Shown here: positions 8,519-16,760 of the stretch, piece by piece
How the letters are laid out: every line of letters begins with the position of its first letter
Numbering within the stretch: position 1 is the first letter of the stretch
Assembly (NCBI RefSeq): GCF_022829545.1
Contig: NZ_JAKSYM010000402.1
Span: 124,001-188,000, forward strand
DNA length: 64,000 nucleotides
Direction of reading: 5' to 3'
From: Methylobacterium sp. J-030
GTDB taxonomy: Bacteria; Pseudomonadota; Alphaproteobacteria; Rhizobiales; Beijerinckiaceae
Made by a program: the position numbers and the translations under genes
Notes under the pieces: generated by a model
What the model was told of the DNA's origin: nothing
The model's input: the letters and a program-made list of their open reading frames with translations, nothing else
The model's database searches: none

Positions 8519-11089
8519 TCAGTACTTGCGGATGATCGGCTCCGGCGCCATCGGCACCGGGTCGGGGCCGAAGCGGTAGGTCAGGCCGGCATAGACCGAG
8601 AGTGGCTGCGCCAGGGTCGTCGTCCGCGGATCGTTGATCGACAGGTTGCCGGCGACCGCACCCGTCTCGGCGAAGGTGCCGAATGTCGCGTAGCGGTTGT
8701 TGGTCAGGTTGGTGATCAGCCCGAAGATCTCCAGGTTCTTGGTTACCTGGTACTTCGTCGTGAAATTCATCACGTAGTAGGCCGGCAGCTTGCGGTTCAG
8801 GTTCGAATCGTCCCCCCGGAAGTAGGACGACGAGAATGCCGAGACGTTGAGGCCGAAGCGCCATTTCGGGGTGATGTTGTACTCGAATCCCGCCTTGATC
8901 TGGTGATCCGGGATCAGCGGGATCTTGTTGCCCTTCTTGACGAAGATCGCGCCGTCGTCGGACAAGGGGTTATTCGGCGACGATAGCGTGTCGTTGAACT
9001 GGTAGGTCGCATCGATCAGGGCGTAGTTGGCGTAGACCAGCAGATCCGGGTTGACGACGTATTCGGCGCTGACCTCGATGCCCTGGCGGCGAGTCGCCGG
9101 CACGTTGGTGTAGTAGGCGCGCGCGGCGTTGCCCGCGACCGCGATCTGGATGATGTCGTTCTTGAGGTCGGTGCGGAAGACGCCGGCCTTGTAGGTCAGG
9201 TTGCCGCCCGAGAGGAAGTTCGGGATCACGCCCCGGAAACCGACTTCGTAGGTTTGGCCGGTCACCTGCTTCAGCGGCGGATCGGCGACCAGCGAATTCG
9301 GCAGTAGGCACGGCTGGTTCGGGTTCGCGCAGGCGAGTTCCAGCGGCGTCGGCGCACGGTTCGATTCCGAGTAGCTCCCGTAGAGGTTGAGTGCCGGGTC
9401 GAACTGATAGGTCAGGCCCGCCAGCGGATTGACCTTGAGGTACTCGTTCGTGGCGTTCACGTCCGGCGAGAAGCCGGTGAGGTCGCGCGTCTGGATGTGC
9501 GCGTAGTTGAGCCGGAAGCCGGCGGTGAGCGACAGCCGGTCGGTCACGTCGAGCGTGTCGGTCGCGTAGAGGCCGAGATAGAGGTTCGAGCCCTGGACGG
9601 AGGTCGGCGCGATGCCGATCGCGGCGAGCGACCGGATCATCTCGGTGCCCAGGCCAGGGATGGTTCCGTAATACGGGTTGTTCGGGTCGACGGTGATCGA
9701 CAGGTTCGGGTTGATGACGCCGAGCTGGCTTTGCGACTTGAACGAGAAGTCGGCCGCGTCGACGCTGCCGCCGATCACGAAGGTGTTTGGCAGGCCGAAG
9801 ATCCGATCGCGGTTGGCCGCTTGGAGCGAGCCGCCGTAGCCGGTCGCCTGTGTCTGCGTGGTGTCGATCGTCCCGTAGGGAATGTTGGCTCGGTATGGGA
9901 TCCGCTGGTTCTGTTGGCCGAGGATCAGGAACTGGTTGCGGAAGGCCAACTGCGACTGGCCGGCCGACGGGCTGAAGCCGTCATCCTGATAACAGAGGAA
10001 GCCGCGGAAGCTTGACCGCGAGCTGCACTGCTCGAAGTTGCCATCGTTGCCGTCCACGTAGGACTCGCTGAACCGGCGGAAGTATGCGTTGCCGGCGAGG
10101 TCCCAGGTGGGGGAGATGTCGACCCGGCCGGTGAGCTGGATCGTGCCGACCTGCGTGGTCTGGGTCTGCGGGTAGGTGAAGATCGCCCGGGGATCGACAT
10201 GAGTGAAATCCACCGGGGTCGCGGCGGCGGCTCCGTAGAAGCTGCGCGCGGCCAGCCCGATCAGGTGGAACTCCGAGTCCTGCGAGCGGTAGCCGAGATC
10301 GGCGTAGAGGCGGCCGATCGTGCTCGGATTCTCATAGCGCCAGCCGCGGTCGTTCAGGCCGTCGCCGGTGAAGTAGAAGCTCCAGTTATCGGAGATTTTA
10401 CCGTACTGGAGATTGCCGGCCACGCGCCCATCGGACCCGCCGAAGGCGGTGATTTCGGTACCCTGCCAAGTGAAGCCGTTCTTCATCTGGATGTTGACCG
10501 CACCGCCGATGGCGTTGAGGCCGAAGGCCGGGTTTCCGGTGACCACATCGATGCGCTGAACGGCCTGTGGCGGGATCAGGTCGAAGTTGACGACGTCGCC
10601 GAACGCCTCGTTGATGCGGATGCCGTTCTGGTAGACCGCCAGACCCTGCGGAACGCCCTGCACCGAAGACGCGGTGAAACCACGATAGGTGACGTCGACC
10701 CGGTTCGAGTTGCCCTGAGAGTCGGACAGGTTGATGCCGGGGGTTTCCCGGGCGAACGTCGCGATGATGTTGTCGGTGCCACGGTCGACGTCGATCTGCC
10801 GGGGCGTGATGGTCTCGACCGTGCTGGGGATCTTGTTGAGCGGCTGCTCCGAGCCGCGCAGGCGCACGCTGCCGGGGGCGACGGGGACGGTCGGGGCGAT
10901 CCGCGCAGCCTGATCGAGGTTCAGCGCGCCGCTCGAATTGCCGCCGCCGGCACCGACGGGCGACGTTGAAACGACGCTGATCTCGCCCAAGGTCACCGAT
11001 TGCTGGGCCTTTACTGTGCCCGGAGCGACCGTGATCGCAAAGACTGAAGCAGACGCGAGCAAGCCGCTCCGAAGCGCCCGACGTGACAT
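8519..11089 (-). CDS. lutH: TonB-dependent outer-membrane receptor, LutH-like (lanthanide uptake)
   Basis: This 856-residue TonB-dependent receptor has a signal peptide (cleaved after VKA), a plug domain from about residue 70 to 195 and a 22-strand-type barrel ending in an aromatic-rich C-terminus. The plug contains PSTVETITPRQI, VTYRGFTASSVQGVPQGLAV and GGAVNIQMKNGF. LutH-type receptors of methylotrophs import lanthanide, probably as a complex with a secreted chelator, across the outer membrane using TonB energy. The assignment rests on the neighbourhood, since the next seven genes upstream match lutG to lutA in order; on sequence alone I could only say TonB receptor. It has its own 257-bp upstream region with an inverted repeat, and a terminator after it, so it may be regulated separately from lutA-G. 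Confidence 0.85.
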   Translation of the reverse strand: MSRRALRSGLLASASVFAITVAPGTVKAQQSVTLGEISVVSTSPVGAGGGNSSGALNLDQAARIAPTVPVAPGSVRLRGSEQPLNKIPSTVETITPRQIDVDRGTDNIIATFARETPGINLSDSQGNSNRVDVTYRGFTASSVQGVPQGLAVYQNGIRINEAFGDVVNFDLIPPQAVQRIDVVTGNPAFGLNAIGGAVNIQMKNGFTWQGTEITAFGGSDGRVAGNLQYGKISDNWSFYFTGDGLNDRGWRYENPSTIGRLYADLGYRSQDSEFHLIGLAARSFYGAAAATPVDFTHVDPRAIFTYPQTQTTQVGTIQLTGRVDISPTWDLAGNAYFRRFSESYVDGNDGNFEQCSSRSSFRGFLCYQDDGFSPSAGQSQLAFRNQFLILGQQNQRIPYRANIPYGTIDTTQTQATGYGGSLQAANRDRIFGLPNTFVIGGSVDAADFSFKSQSQLGVINPNLSITVDPNNPYYGTIPGLGTEMIRSLAAIGIAPTSVQGSNLYLGLYATDTLDVTDRLSLTAGFRLNYAHIQTRDLTGFSPDVNATNEYLKVNPLAGLTYQFDPALNLYGSYSESNRAPTPLELACANPNQPCLLPNSLVADPPLKQVTGQTYEVGFRGVIPNFLSGGNLTYKAGVFRTDLKNDIIQIAVAGNAARAYYTNVPATRRQGIEVSAEYVVNPDLLVYANYALIDATYQFNDTLSSPNNPLSDDGAIFVKKGNKIPLIPDHQIKAGFEYNITPKWRFGLNVSAFSSSYFRGDDSNLNRKLPAYYVMNFTTKYQVTKNLEIFGLITNLTNNRYATFGTFAETGAVAGNLSINDPRTTTLAQPLSVYAGLTYRFGPDPVPMAPEPIIRKY

Positions 11090-11156
11090 TCCGATTCCCC
11101 TGCCTTGAGACCCGCATCCGGTTGTTCCGGGCTTGGCGGTACTCTTGGCCGGTATA

Positions 11157-11168
11157 GTGAAGGTTCAC
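11157..11168 (-). promoter_or_regulatory. Candidate operator/promoter dyad upstream of lutH
   Basis: GTGAA and TTCAC form a 12-bp inverted repeat with a 2-bp spacer, about 70 bp before the lutH start codon. On the coding strand it runs directly into TATACC, a plausible -10 element, although I see no matching -35 box. The remaining part of the 257-bp gap (11090-11346) holds no convincing ORF. A regulator binding here to control receptor expression is inference. Confidence 0.35.
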
Positions 11169-11346
11169 AATCGGACGCAGCGGACGCGACGAGCTTTTGG
11201 ACGCCCTTTCTGTCTACGAATGCCCAAACTCTCGGCCGCGTGGCCGGACCGCAACAGTTTGTACTGCAAAAACAACGACTTGCGGAGTATTCGGCAAGGG
11301 GTTCCGGGATAATTAGGCAAGTCGTGATCGACGCGTTTGCGGGCGA

Positions 11347-11985
11347 TCACAGATGGGTCTGAATCATCCGGGCGATCTCGCCGAGCCGCTGTTCGAGGAG
11401 CTGCGGCACCTCGCAGACATAGGTGAGCGATTGGCTGCGCTCCTGGAAGATGCGGCGGTCCCAGGCGAACTTCGTTTCCAGGTCGGTCTGGTCCTTGGGC
11501 AGCTCCGTGGCGTCCGTCGCGCTCGGCGCATCCTTGGTCTGGCTGACCTTGTCGGCCTCGTCGCGGATGCGCTCCGCCATGCGGCGCTGGCCCTGGGCGT
11601 AGCGGGCGATGCCGCCCACCACCTTGTCGCGCTCGCCGTTGATGACCTCGAAGACGCCCGCGTAGACCCGGGTCAGGGCCTTGTCCTTGGCGTCCTTGTC
11701 GGTGCCGAACTTGCCCGCGAAGGCGTCCAGCAGCGGGTCGACCTGCGACAGGTCGGTGCGCCGCGAGGCGATCTTCTGCGCCAGCACGGCGGCGTCGTTG
11801 TCGCTGCCCCAGTCTCCCGCCGCCGCGATGTCCGGTCCGGTCCAGAACTGGCCGGGACTCAAGGTCGCGATCTTGCGCTGGACGCAGGGCCAGTCCGGAT
11901 CGGGCTTGGGTTGCGCCAGGGCCGGGCCGGCCAGGAGGGCCAGCCCGAAGGCGCTGCCCAGGAGGGGGGAGATGAGACGGGTCAT
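11347..11985 (-). CDS. lutG: Exported helical protein of the lut cluster (LutG position)
   Basis: This 212-residue protein has a signal peptide (MTRLISPLLGSAFGLALLAGPALA, cut after ALA). The mature part starts QPKPDPDWPCVQRKI, a start seen in other PQQ-dehydrogenase-associated exported proteins, and is mostly charged helix. Two Cys residues, near each end of the mature protein (WPCVQ and TYVCEVPQ), could pair. No enzymatic motif is visible and its role is unknown. Gene order alone places it as LutG. GGAG 9 nt before the ATG at 11985 supports that start; an earlier ATG at 12000 would overlap the lutF stop codon. It is the last gene of the lutA-G run before the gap upstream of lutH. Confidence 0.75.
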   Translation of the reverse strand: MTRLISPLLGSAFGLALLAGPALAQPKPDPDWPCVQRKIATLSPGQFWTGPDIAAAGDWGSDNDAAVLAQKIASRRTDLSQVDPLLDAFAGKFGTDKDAKDKALTRVYAGVFEVINGERDKVVGGIARYAQGQRRMAERIRDEADKVSQTKDAPSATDATELPKDQTDLETKFAWDRRIFQERSQSLTYVCEVPQLLEQRLGEIARMIQTHL

Positions 11986-11999
11986 CGAAACGGGCTCCA

Positions 12000-12893
12000 T
12001 CAGGGGGTCTCGCCGGCCGGGCCGCCGCGCCGGGCCATGATGCCGCGGCCGGGATCGTAGGCGACCACCGCCATGCCGAAGAAGGCGAGCGTCACGCCCA
12101 CCACGACGGCGCAGGCCACGGGCTCGAACTGGACGTAGAGGGCGTAGCGGACGAGCTGGACCGCGTGGCTGAACGGGTTCAGCTCGCAGATCCAGTAGAG
12201 CGTCTCGGAGGATTCCCGGATCCGCCACAGGGGGTAGAGGGCCGAGGAGGCGAAGAACATCGGAAAGATCACGAAGTTCATCACGCTGGCGAAGTTCTCC
12301 AGCTGGCGCACCAGCGAGGACAGGAACAGGCCGATCGCCCCGAGCATCAGCCCCGAAGCCAGGAAGGCCGGGAGTGCCGTCAGGTAGCCGAGCGGCGGGA
12401 TGTCGGTCTCCCAGAAATACGCCACCGCCAGGAAGGCGTAGGCCTGCACGATCGACACCGAGACGCCCGCGATCAGCTTGGCCAGCAGCAGCAGCCACCG
12501 GGGATAGGGCGAGGTCAGTAGCACCTTCATCGAGCCGACCTCGCGGTCATAGACCATCGAGAGCGACGATTGCATGCCGTTGAACAGCTGGATCATCACG
12601 GCGAGGCCGGGCACCACGTAGACCTCGTAGAGCACGTAGGTCTGGTAGGGCGGTTCGATCGAGACGCCGAGGGTGTTGCGGAACCCCGCCGCGAAGATGA
12701 ACAGCCAGACCAGCGGCCGGACGAGGGCCGAGAAGAATCGCTCCTTTTGATTGAAGAACCGCAGCAATTCGCGTCGGACGATGCCCCCGAGGCAGATCAG
12801 GTAGCCGACCGTGTCGAGACGGCCGATCCGGTCCGGTGCGGTGCGAGGGGCTACCGCCGTGACCGGTGTGGAGACATGCGTCGGCGCAGTCAT
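12000..12893 (-). CDS. lutF: ABC-2 type transporter permease, LutF-like
   Basis: This 297-residue inner-membrane permease of the ABC-2 family has six hydrophobic segments. Typical signatures include PLVWLFIFAAGFRNTLG near residue 55, MVYDREVGSMKVLLTSPYPR near 115, and NFVIFPMFFASSALYPLWRI with NPFSHAVQLVRYALY towards the end. It matches the permease of the PQQ-dependent alcohol dehydrogenase-associated ABC system (PedC-like), and by position LutF of the lanthanide cluster. ABC-2 permeases are better known from exporters than from binding-protein-dependent importers, so the direction and cargo are not self-evident. The ATPase gene lies 43 bp upstream in the same operon, and the stop overlaps a possible start of lutG. 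Confidence 0.88.
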   Translation of the reverse strand: MTAPTHVSTPVTAVAPRTAPDRIGRLDTVGYLICLGGIVRRELLRFFNQKERFFSALVRPLVWLFIFAAGFRNTLGVSIEPPYQTYVLYEVYVVPGLAVMIQLFNGMQSSLSMVYDREVGSMKVLLTSPYPRWLLLLAKLIAGVSVSIVQAYAFLAVAYFWETDIPPLGYLTALPAFLASGLMLGAIGLFLSSLVRQLENFASVMNFVIFPMFFASSALYPLWRIRESSETLYWICELNPFSHAVQLVRYALYVQFEPVACAVVVGVTLAFFGMAVVAYDPGRGIMARRGGPAGETP

Positions 12894-12936
12894 TCCTGCT
12901 TCCCTCGGTCCTGCGATGTGCCGCCCGTTCGCACCG

Positions 12937-13680
12937 TCATGCCGCCGCCCTCCCCGGTTCCGAGATGATACGGCGGAATGCGTCGGCGAGAGCCTCGTCG
13001 GGCGCGCCGATATCGCCGGCCCGCCCCCGGGCGACGATCCGGCCGCGATGGAGCACGATCGCGTCGTCCTCGGGTGAAATCTCCTCGAAGATGTGGGTCG
13101 CCCAGAGGACCGACAGGCCCTCCTCGCGGACCAGGGCCCGCACGATCGCGACGATGTCGGTCCGCGATTCGAGATCGAGGCCCACCGTCGGTTCGTCGAG
13201 GAGCAGCAGATCCGGCCGGTGGATCAGCGAGCGCGCGATCTCGATACGGCGCGACTGGCCCCCCGAGAGCGTCCGCACCTTGTCGTGGCGTCGGTCGGAA
13301 AGTCCGACCCGGTCGAGGAGCACCCCCACGCGCTCCTTGCCGGCGCTGCGTGTGATGCCGTGCAGGCTCGCGTGGTACAGGAGGTTCTGTTCGACGGTCA
13401 GGTCGGTATCGAGGGTGCGTGCCTGGAACACCACGCCGAGCCGGGCAAGCGCCCGCGAGGGCTCGCGATTGAGCGCGTGGCCGAAGATCGAGACCTGCCC
13501 GGTCTGGTTATTGTAGAGGCGAGTGATCACCGAGAACAAGGTCGTCTTGCCGGCGCCGTTCGGCCCGAGCAGGGCCGCGAAGCGCCCGCGCCCCACGTCG
13601 AGCGAGACGTCGTCGAGGGCGGCCCGGGCGCCGAAGCGGTGGCCGACATGCGCGACCCGAAGCGCCGCCTCGCCGCTCAT
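12937..13680 (-). CDS. lutE: ABC transporter ATP-binding protein, LutE-like
   Basis: This 247-residue cytoplasmic ATPase has Walker A (GPNGAGKTT near residue 38), a Q-loop (VVFQARTLD), the signature LSGGQSRRIE near 138 and Walker B (LLLLDEPTVGLD) near 160. The H-loop is in LWATHIFEE. It energises the LutF permease. The family is the ATP subunit of the PQQ-dependent alcohol dehydrogenase-associated ABC transporter, which in lanthanide-using methylotrophs is needed for lanthanide-dependent growth. Its ATG overlaps the lutD stop (ATGA), so the two are probably translationally coupled. All nucleotide-binding residues are present and the length is normal. Confidence 0.92.
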   Translation of the reverse strand: MSGEAALRVAHVGHRFGARAALDDVSLDVGRGRFAALLGPNGAGKTTLFSVITRLYNNQTGQVSIFGHALNREPSRALARLGVVFQARTLDTDLTVEQNLLYHASLHGITRSAGKERVGVLLDRVGLSDRRHDKVRTLSGGQSRRIEIARSLIHRPDLLLLDEPTVGLDLESRTDIVAIVRALVREEGLSVLWATHIFEEISPEDDAIVLHRGRIVARGRAGDIGAPDEALADAFRRIISEPGRAAA

Positions 13681-13919
13681 CGGCCGAGCACCAATCGGGC
13701 ATCGGCGACGGCGTCGAGGCACTCGTCGAACTCGCCCTCCTTCTGCTCCCGTTCGGCGACGCGCAGGGCCTTGCGGAGCTTGGGCAACGAAGCCTCGGGC
13801 GGATTGAGCGCCAGGGCGTCGCGGATCATCGTGATGCCCTCGGCGCAGGCCGACGCATCGTCGGCGGCGAGCGCCGGTCCGGCGCACAGGAGAGCCGAGG
13901 CGAGGAGGATCGTGCGCAT
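13677..13919 (-). CDS. lutD: Small exported protein of the lut cluster (LutD position)
   Basis: This 80-residue protein has a signal peptide (MRTILLASALLCAGPALA) and a mature part of about 60 residues. The mature part is acidic and probably forms two or three helices, with one Cys in DDASACAEG and one in EFDECLDAV that may form a disulphide. The function is unknown, and the name follows gene order only. The start overlaps the lutC stop as TGATG, and a GTG 3 nt earlier is also possible. The stop overlaps the lutE ATG. The tight coupling implies it is made together with the transporter; a role as a periplasmic adaptor or metal-binding helper is inference. Confidence 0.7.
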   Translation of the reverse strand: MRTILLASALLCAGPALAADDASACAEGITMIRDALALNPPEASLPKLRKALRVAEREQKEGEFDECLDAVADARLVLGR

Positions 13920-14350
13920 CACTTCACCGTCAGCGTACCGGTCATGCCCTTGGCCTCCAGGCCGTGCGCCGCCCAGGTGTAGGTGCCCGGTTTGATCGCC
14001 ACGAACTCGATGGCGATCTCGCCCGGGTCGTCGAACTCCAGATGGTCGGGCGGCCCGCCACCGTGGATCTCCTTGTGCTCGATCACGATCTGATTGAACC
14101 AGATGTACCGGAAGAACTCCGGAGCATAGAATTTGTATTCCTGATGCCCCTTGGCGACGATGCGCAGCCGGTAGGCCTTGCCGGATTCGAGGGTGATGTC
14201 CTTGTTCTCGACCGTGAAATCGTTGCCCTGGTCGTCGCCGAGGACGAGGTCGGGCAGGTTCTCCCGCTTCTTGGTGAGGTCGAGCGCCAAGGCCGGACCG
14301 GCCGCGAGCAGCCCCGCGCAGGCGAGCGCCGCCAATCGAACCATTCGCAT
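13919..14350 (-). CDS. lutC: Periplasmic cupredoxin-like protein of the lut cluster (LutC position)
   Basis: This 143-residue exported protein has a signal peptide ending in ALA. The mature part resembles a cupredoxin-like beta sandwich: alternating strands, a YTWAAHGLEAKGMTGTLTVK C-terminal hairpin like that of plastocyanin-type domains, and KAYRLRIVAKGHQEYKF before it. The mature sequence has no Cys, so a type 1 or CuA copper site cannot form. Acidic and His-rich stretches (VLGDDQGNDF, IEHKEIHGGGPPDHLEFDD) could hold another metal. Its place between the propeller gene and lutD matches LutC. The ATG at 14350 was chosen because it immediately precedes the signal peptide. Lanthanide binding is speculation from context. 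Confidence 0.75.
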   Translation of the reverse strand: MRMVRLAALACAGLLAAGPALALDLTKKRENLPDLVLGDDQGNDFTVENKDITLESGKAYRLRIVAKGHQEYKFYAPEFFRYIWFNQIVIEHKEIHGGGPPDHLEFDDPGEIAIEFVAIKPGTYTWAAHGLEAKGMTGTLTVK

Positions 14351-14408
14351 CGTGTCGCTTCCCACCCTGTGCCGCCGGTGAGGCGGTCTTGATTGCTGCA
14401 GCTCCGGA

Positions 14409-15392
14409 TCAATTCGGCGAGATCGCCACGCCCCAGGGCAGCAGGCCCACCGGGATGCTCTTGATCACCTTCTCGGAGGCCACGTCGATCACCGAGACAT
14501 CGTTGGACGTGCCGTTCGTGGTGAAGAGCTGCTTCTGATCCGGCGTGAAGGCGAGCTGCCAGACGCGCTGACCCACGGGCAGGTACTTCTCGACCGCGTA
14601 GGTCTTGGCGTCGACGACCGCGACGCGGTTGGCGGGACCGAGTGCCACGAAGGCCTTGGTCCCGTCCTTGGTGATCCGGATGCCGACGGGTTGGATCGCC
14701 TCGTCGTTGACGCTCGGGATCTTGAAGGTGATTTTCTTGATGACCCGGCGCTGTGCCACATCGATTACGCTCACCGTGCCGCCGACCTCAGCCGAGACCC
14801 AGAGGAACTTGCCGTCGGCGGTGAACTCGGCGAAGCGCGGCCGTGCATCCACCAGCACATTGTCGATGACCTGAAACGTCTTGGTGTCGATGAAATGGGC
14901 CATGTTGGTGGTCTCGGAGGTGTTGACCAGGACCTTCCCGTCCGGCGAAAGGCCCATCCCCTCCGGCTCGACACCGACCGGCACCTCGGCCAGGACCTTG
15001 TTCTTCTCGATGTCGATGATCGTGACCTGGCTATCGTCCTCGTTGGCGACGTAGAGCGGGTTGCCCGAGGCATCGAGGATGAACTGCTCCGGATCCGGCC
15101 CGGAGCGGAGCGAGCGGACCACCTTGCCGGAACTGGTGTCGAGCACGTCGATCCGATCATCGTCGCTCGCGCAGACGAACAGCTCCTTGCCGTCCTTGGA
15201 CAGGGTCACGCCCCGTGGGCGCCGGCCGACCTTCCACGTGGCGGTCACCGCCATGGTGTTGGAGTCGATCACGCTGACCGAATTGCCCTTCTCGTTGGTG
15301 ACGTAGGCGGTGAAGGCGGCAGCCGGACCGCAAAGAGCGACCCACGTACCGAGGGCGACAACGCTCAGTCCTGCCTCGATGCGGCGGCTCAT
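14409..15392 (-). CDS. lutB: Periplasmic YVTN beta-propeller protein, LutB-like
   Basis: This 327-residue protein has a signal peptide (cut after AAA before FTAYVTNEKGN). It contains seven repeats of the YVTN type, each with a pattern like SVIDSNTMAVTATWKVGRRP or VTIIDIEKNKVLAEVPVGVEP. It matches the PQQ-dependent-catabolism-associated beta-propeller family found with this ABC system. Such propellers are usually interaction platforms in the periplasm. The repeats are complete and the C-terminus closes with VDVASEKVIKSIPVGLLPWG. It lies in the operon between lutA (135 bp upstream) and lutC (58 bp downstream). A similar but distinct propeller gene is found at 21508-22458 on the other strand. 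Confidence 0.85.
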   Translation of the reverse strand: MSRRIEAGLSVVALGTWVALCGPAAAFTAYVTNEKGNSVSVIDSNTMAVTATWKVGRRPRGVTLSKDGKELFVCASDDDRIDVLDTSSGKVVRSLRSGPDPEQFILDASGNPLYVANEDDSQVTIIDIEKNKVLAEVPVGVEPEGMGLSPDGKVLVNTSETTNMAHFIDTKTFQVIDNVLVDARPRFAEFTADGKFLWVSAEVGGTVSVIDVAQRRVIKKITFKIPSVNDEAIQPVGIRITKDGTKAFVALGPANRVAVVDAKTYAVEKYLPVGQRVWQLAFTPDQKQLFTTNGTSNDVSVIDVASEKVIKSIPVGLLPWGVAISPN

Positions 15393-15527
15393 GCCATTCC
15401 CTTCCCTTGCGTCTTCCGGGCGTCCCGCGTGGCCGTTCTCCCCGGGGACGTTCTCGCGGGCCGATTGTAGTGCGATATCCGCGCGTTGCGAGGGCATGGG
15501 CCGCTCGTCAACGCCGCAGGGTTCCGA

Positions 15528-16760
15528 TCACTTGAACTTGCAGGTCGTCTCCGGGAGATCCACCCCCAACGTGTCGAGCGGCGTGCGCTGGTGCAGGAAC
15601 CCCTGCTCCGGCGCCACCGACACCAGCGCCTTGGGCTGAACCACGATGATCGCCTGTCGCAGCTGGTGATCCCAGGGGCGGAAGCTCAGCGGCACGCCCT
15701 TGTAGGCCGGCAGGGTGAAGGCCGGCTCGGCCAGGAACGGGGCGATCACCGCAGGATCGTTGGTCTTCTTGGCAGTCACCGCCTCGCCCACCGTCCGCAC
15801 CGCGGCCCAGACCTGATAGTCGAGCGGCCGCATCAGCCGGCCGGCGAGGCGGCGGAACCGGTTCTGCGCCTGCGCGGCGCCCCAGGTCTCCAGCACGGGG
15901 GACCACGTGGTCGGGGTCAGCGCCTGCGTGCCGCCGACCGGCCGGGGATCGACCGTGCGGTACGGGACGTAATCCCCCCAGTCGCCCTCCTCGTCGGCCA
16001 CGATCGCCATGTCGTAGTCGAGCCCCCGGGTGAAGACCATCGCCTCCGCGCGGGTCGGCGTGTCGCCGCGCGCCTTGGCCAGGGGTCCGAAGGTCCACGG
16101 CTTTTCCGCCGTGATCTTGAGCGCGAATTTCCGCGCGGAGTTGCGGACCGCGTCGGCGTAGGCCTTGTCGGCGTCGGTTGGGCCGACGATCAGAAAAATC
16201 TTCCGCCAGCGCATGACCGTCAGGTACTGCGCCAGGGCGTCGGTGAGCATCGCCCGGGATGGCAGGATGTGGAACACGTTGGCCCGGCACTCGGCCCCGC
16301 GCAGCCGGTCGTCCGGCGCGCCGGCATTGAGGACCACGGCGCCCGTATCCTTCACCGCGTCCGAAACGGCCAGAACGGCATCGGCGGGGAGCGCCAGGAC
16401 CAGATAGCGGATGCCCTTGCCGACGAGTTCCTTGGCGGCGGCGACCGGATCCGGCTTGTCGTCGGTCAGCGCCACGTCGTCGAGCGCGTAGGTCTGCTTG
16501 GTGAAGCGGCCGGTCGTGTTGTTGTCGGCGATGCCCATCTTGGCGCCGGCGAGTCCCTCGTCCTCGGGGGCGGCCTCGGCGTCGTAGGAGGACGGGGCGG
16601 GCTGGGGCCGGTAGATCAATCCGACGTGAGTTTCGATCGATGCCGGTGCCGGCTGCTGCGCCTGCGCGGCGAGCGGCATCAGCGCCACGAGGGCGAGGCC
16701 TGTCCGAATCCGCCGCCGCAACGGCCGACGGACGCGTATCTCGGCTGCAGGATTGTGCAT
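15528..16760 (-). CDS. lutA: ABC transporter periplasmic binding protein, LutA-like
   Basis: This 410-residue protein has an N-terminal Arg-rich signal sequence (RRPLRRRIRTGLALVALMPLAAQA) and a type I periplasmic-binding fold like branched-chain amino-acid binding proteins. Conserved-looking parts include HVGLIYRPQ at the start of the mature domain, VVLNAGAPDDRLRG near residue 145 and KIFLIVGPTDADKAYADAV near 190. It fits the substrate-binding protein of the PQQ-alcohol-dehydrogenase-associated ABC transporter, called LutA in the lanthanide cluster. An AGAGG site 8 nt before the ATG at 16760 supports this start over a GTG at 16766. It is the first gene of the lutA-G operon and diverges from the DUF3280-type gene. 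Confidence 0.87.
   Translation of the reverse strand: MHNPAAEIRVRRPLRRRIRTGLALVALMPLAAQAQQPAPASIETHVGLIYRPQPAPSSYDAEAAPEDEGLAGAKMGIADNNTTGRFTKQTYALDDVALTDDKPDPVAAAKELVGKGIRYLVLALPADAVLAVSDAVKDTGAVVLNAGAPDDRLRGAECRANVFHILPSRAMLTDALAQYLTVMRWRKIFLIVGPTDADKAYADAVRNSARKFALKITAEKPWTFGPLAKARGDTPTRAEAMVFTRGLDYDMAIVADEEGDWGDYVPYRTVDPRPVGGTQALTPTTWSPVLETWGAAQAQNRFRRLAGRLMRPLDYQVWAAVRTVGEAVTAKKTNDPAVIAPFLAEPAFTLPAYKGVPLSFRPWDHQLRQAIIVVQPKALVSVAPEQGFLHQRTPLDTLGVDLPETTCKFK

Noticed and set aside
13919..14350. LutC as a copper protein (azurin/plastocyanin type)
   Set aside because: The mature chain has no Cys, so no type 1 or CuA site is possible.
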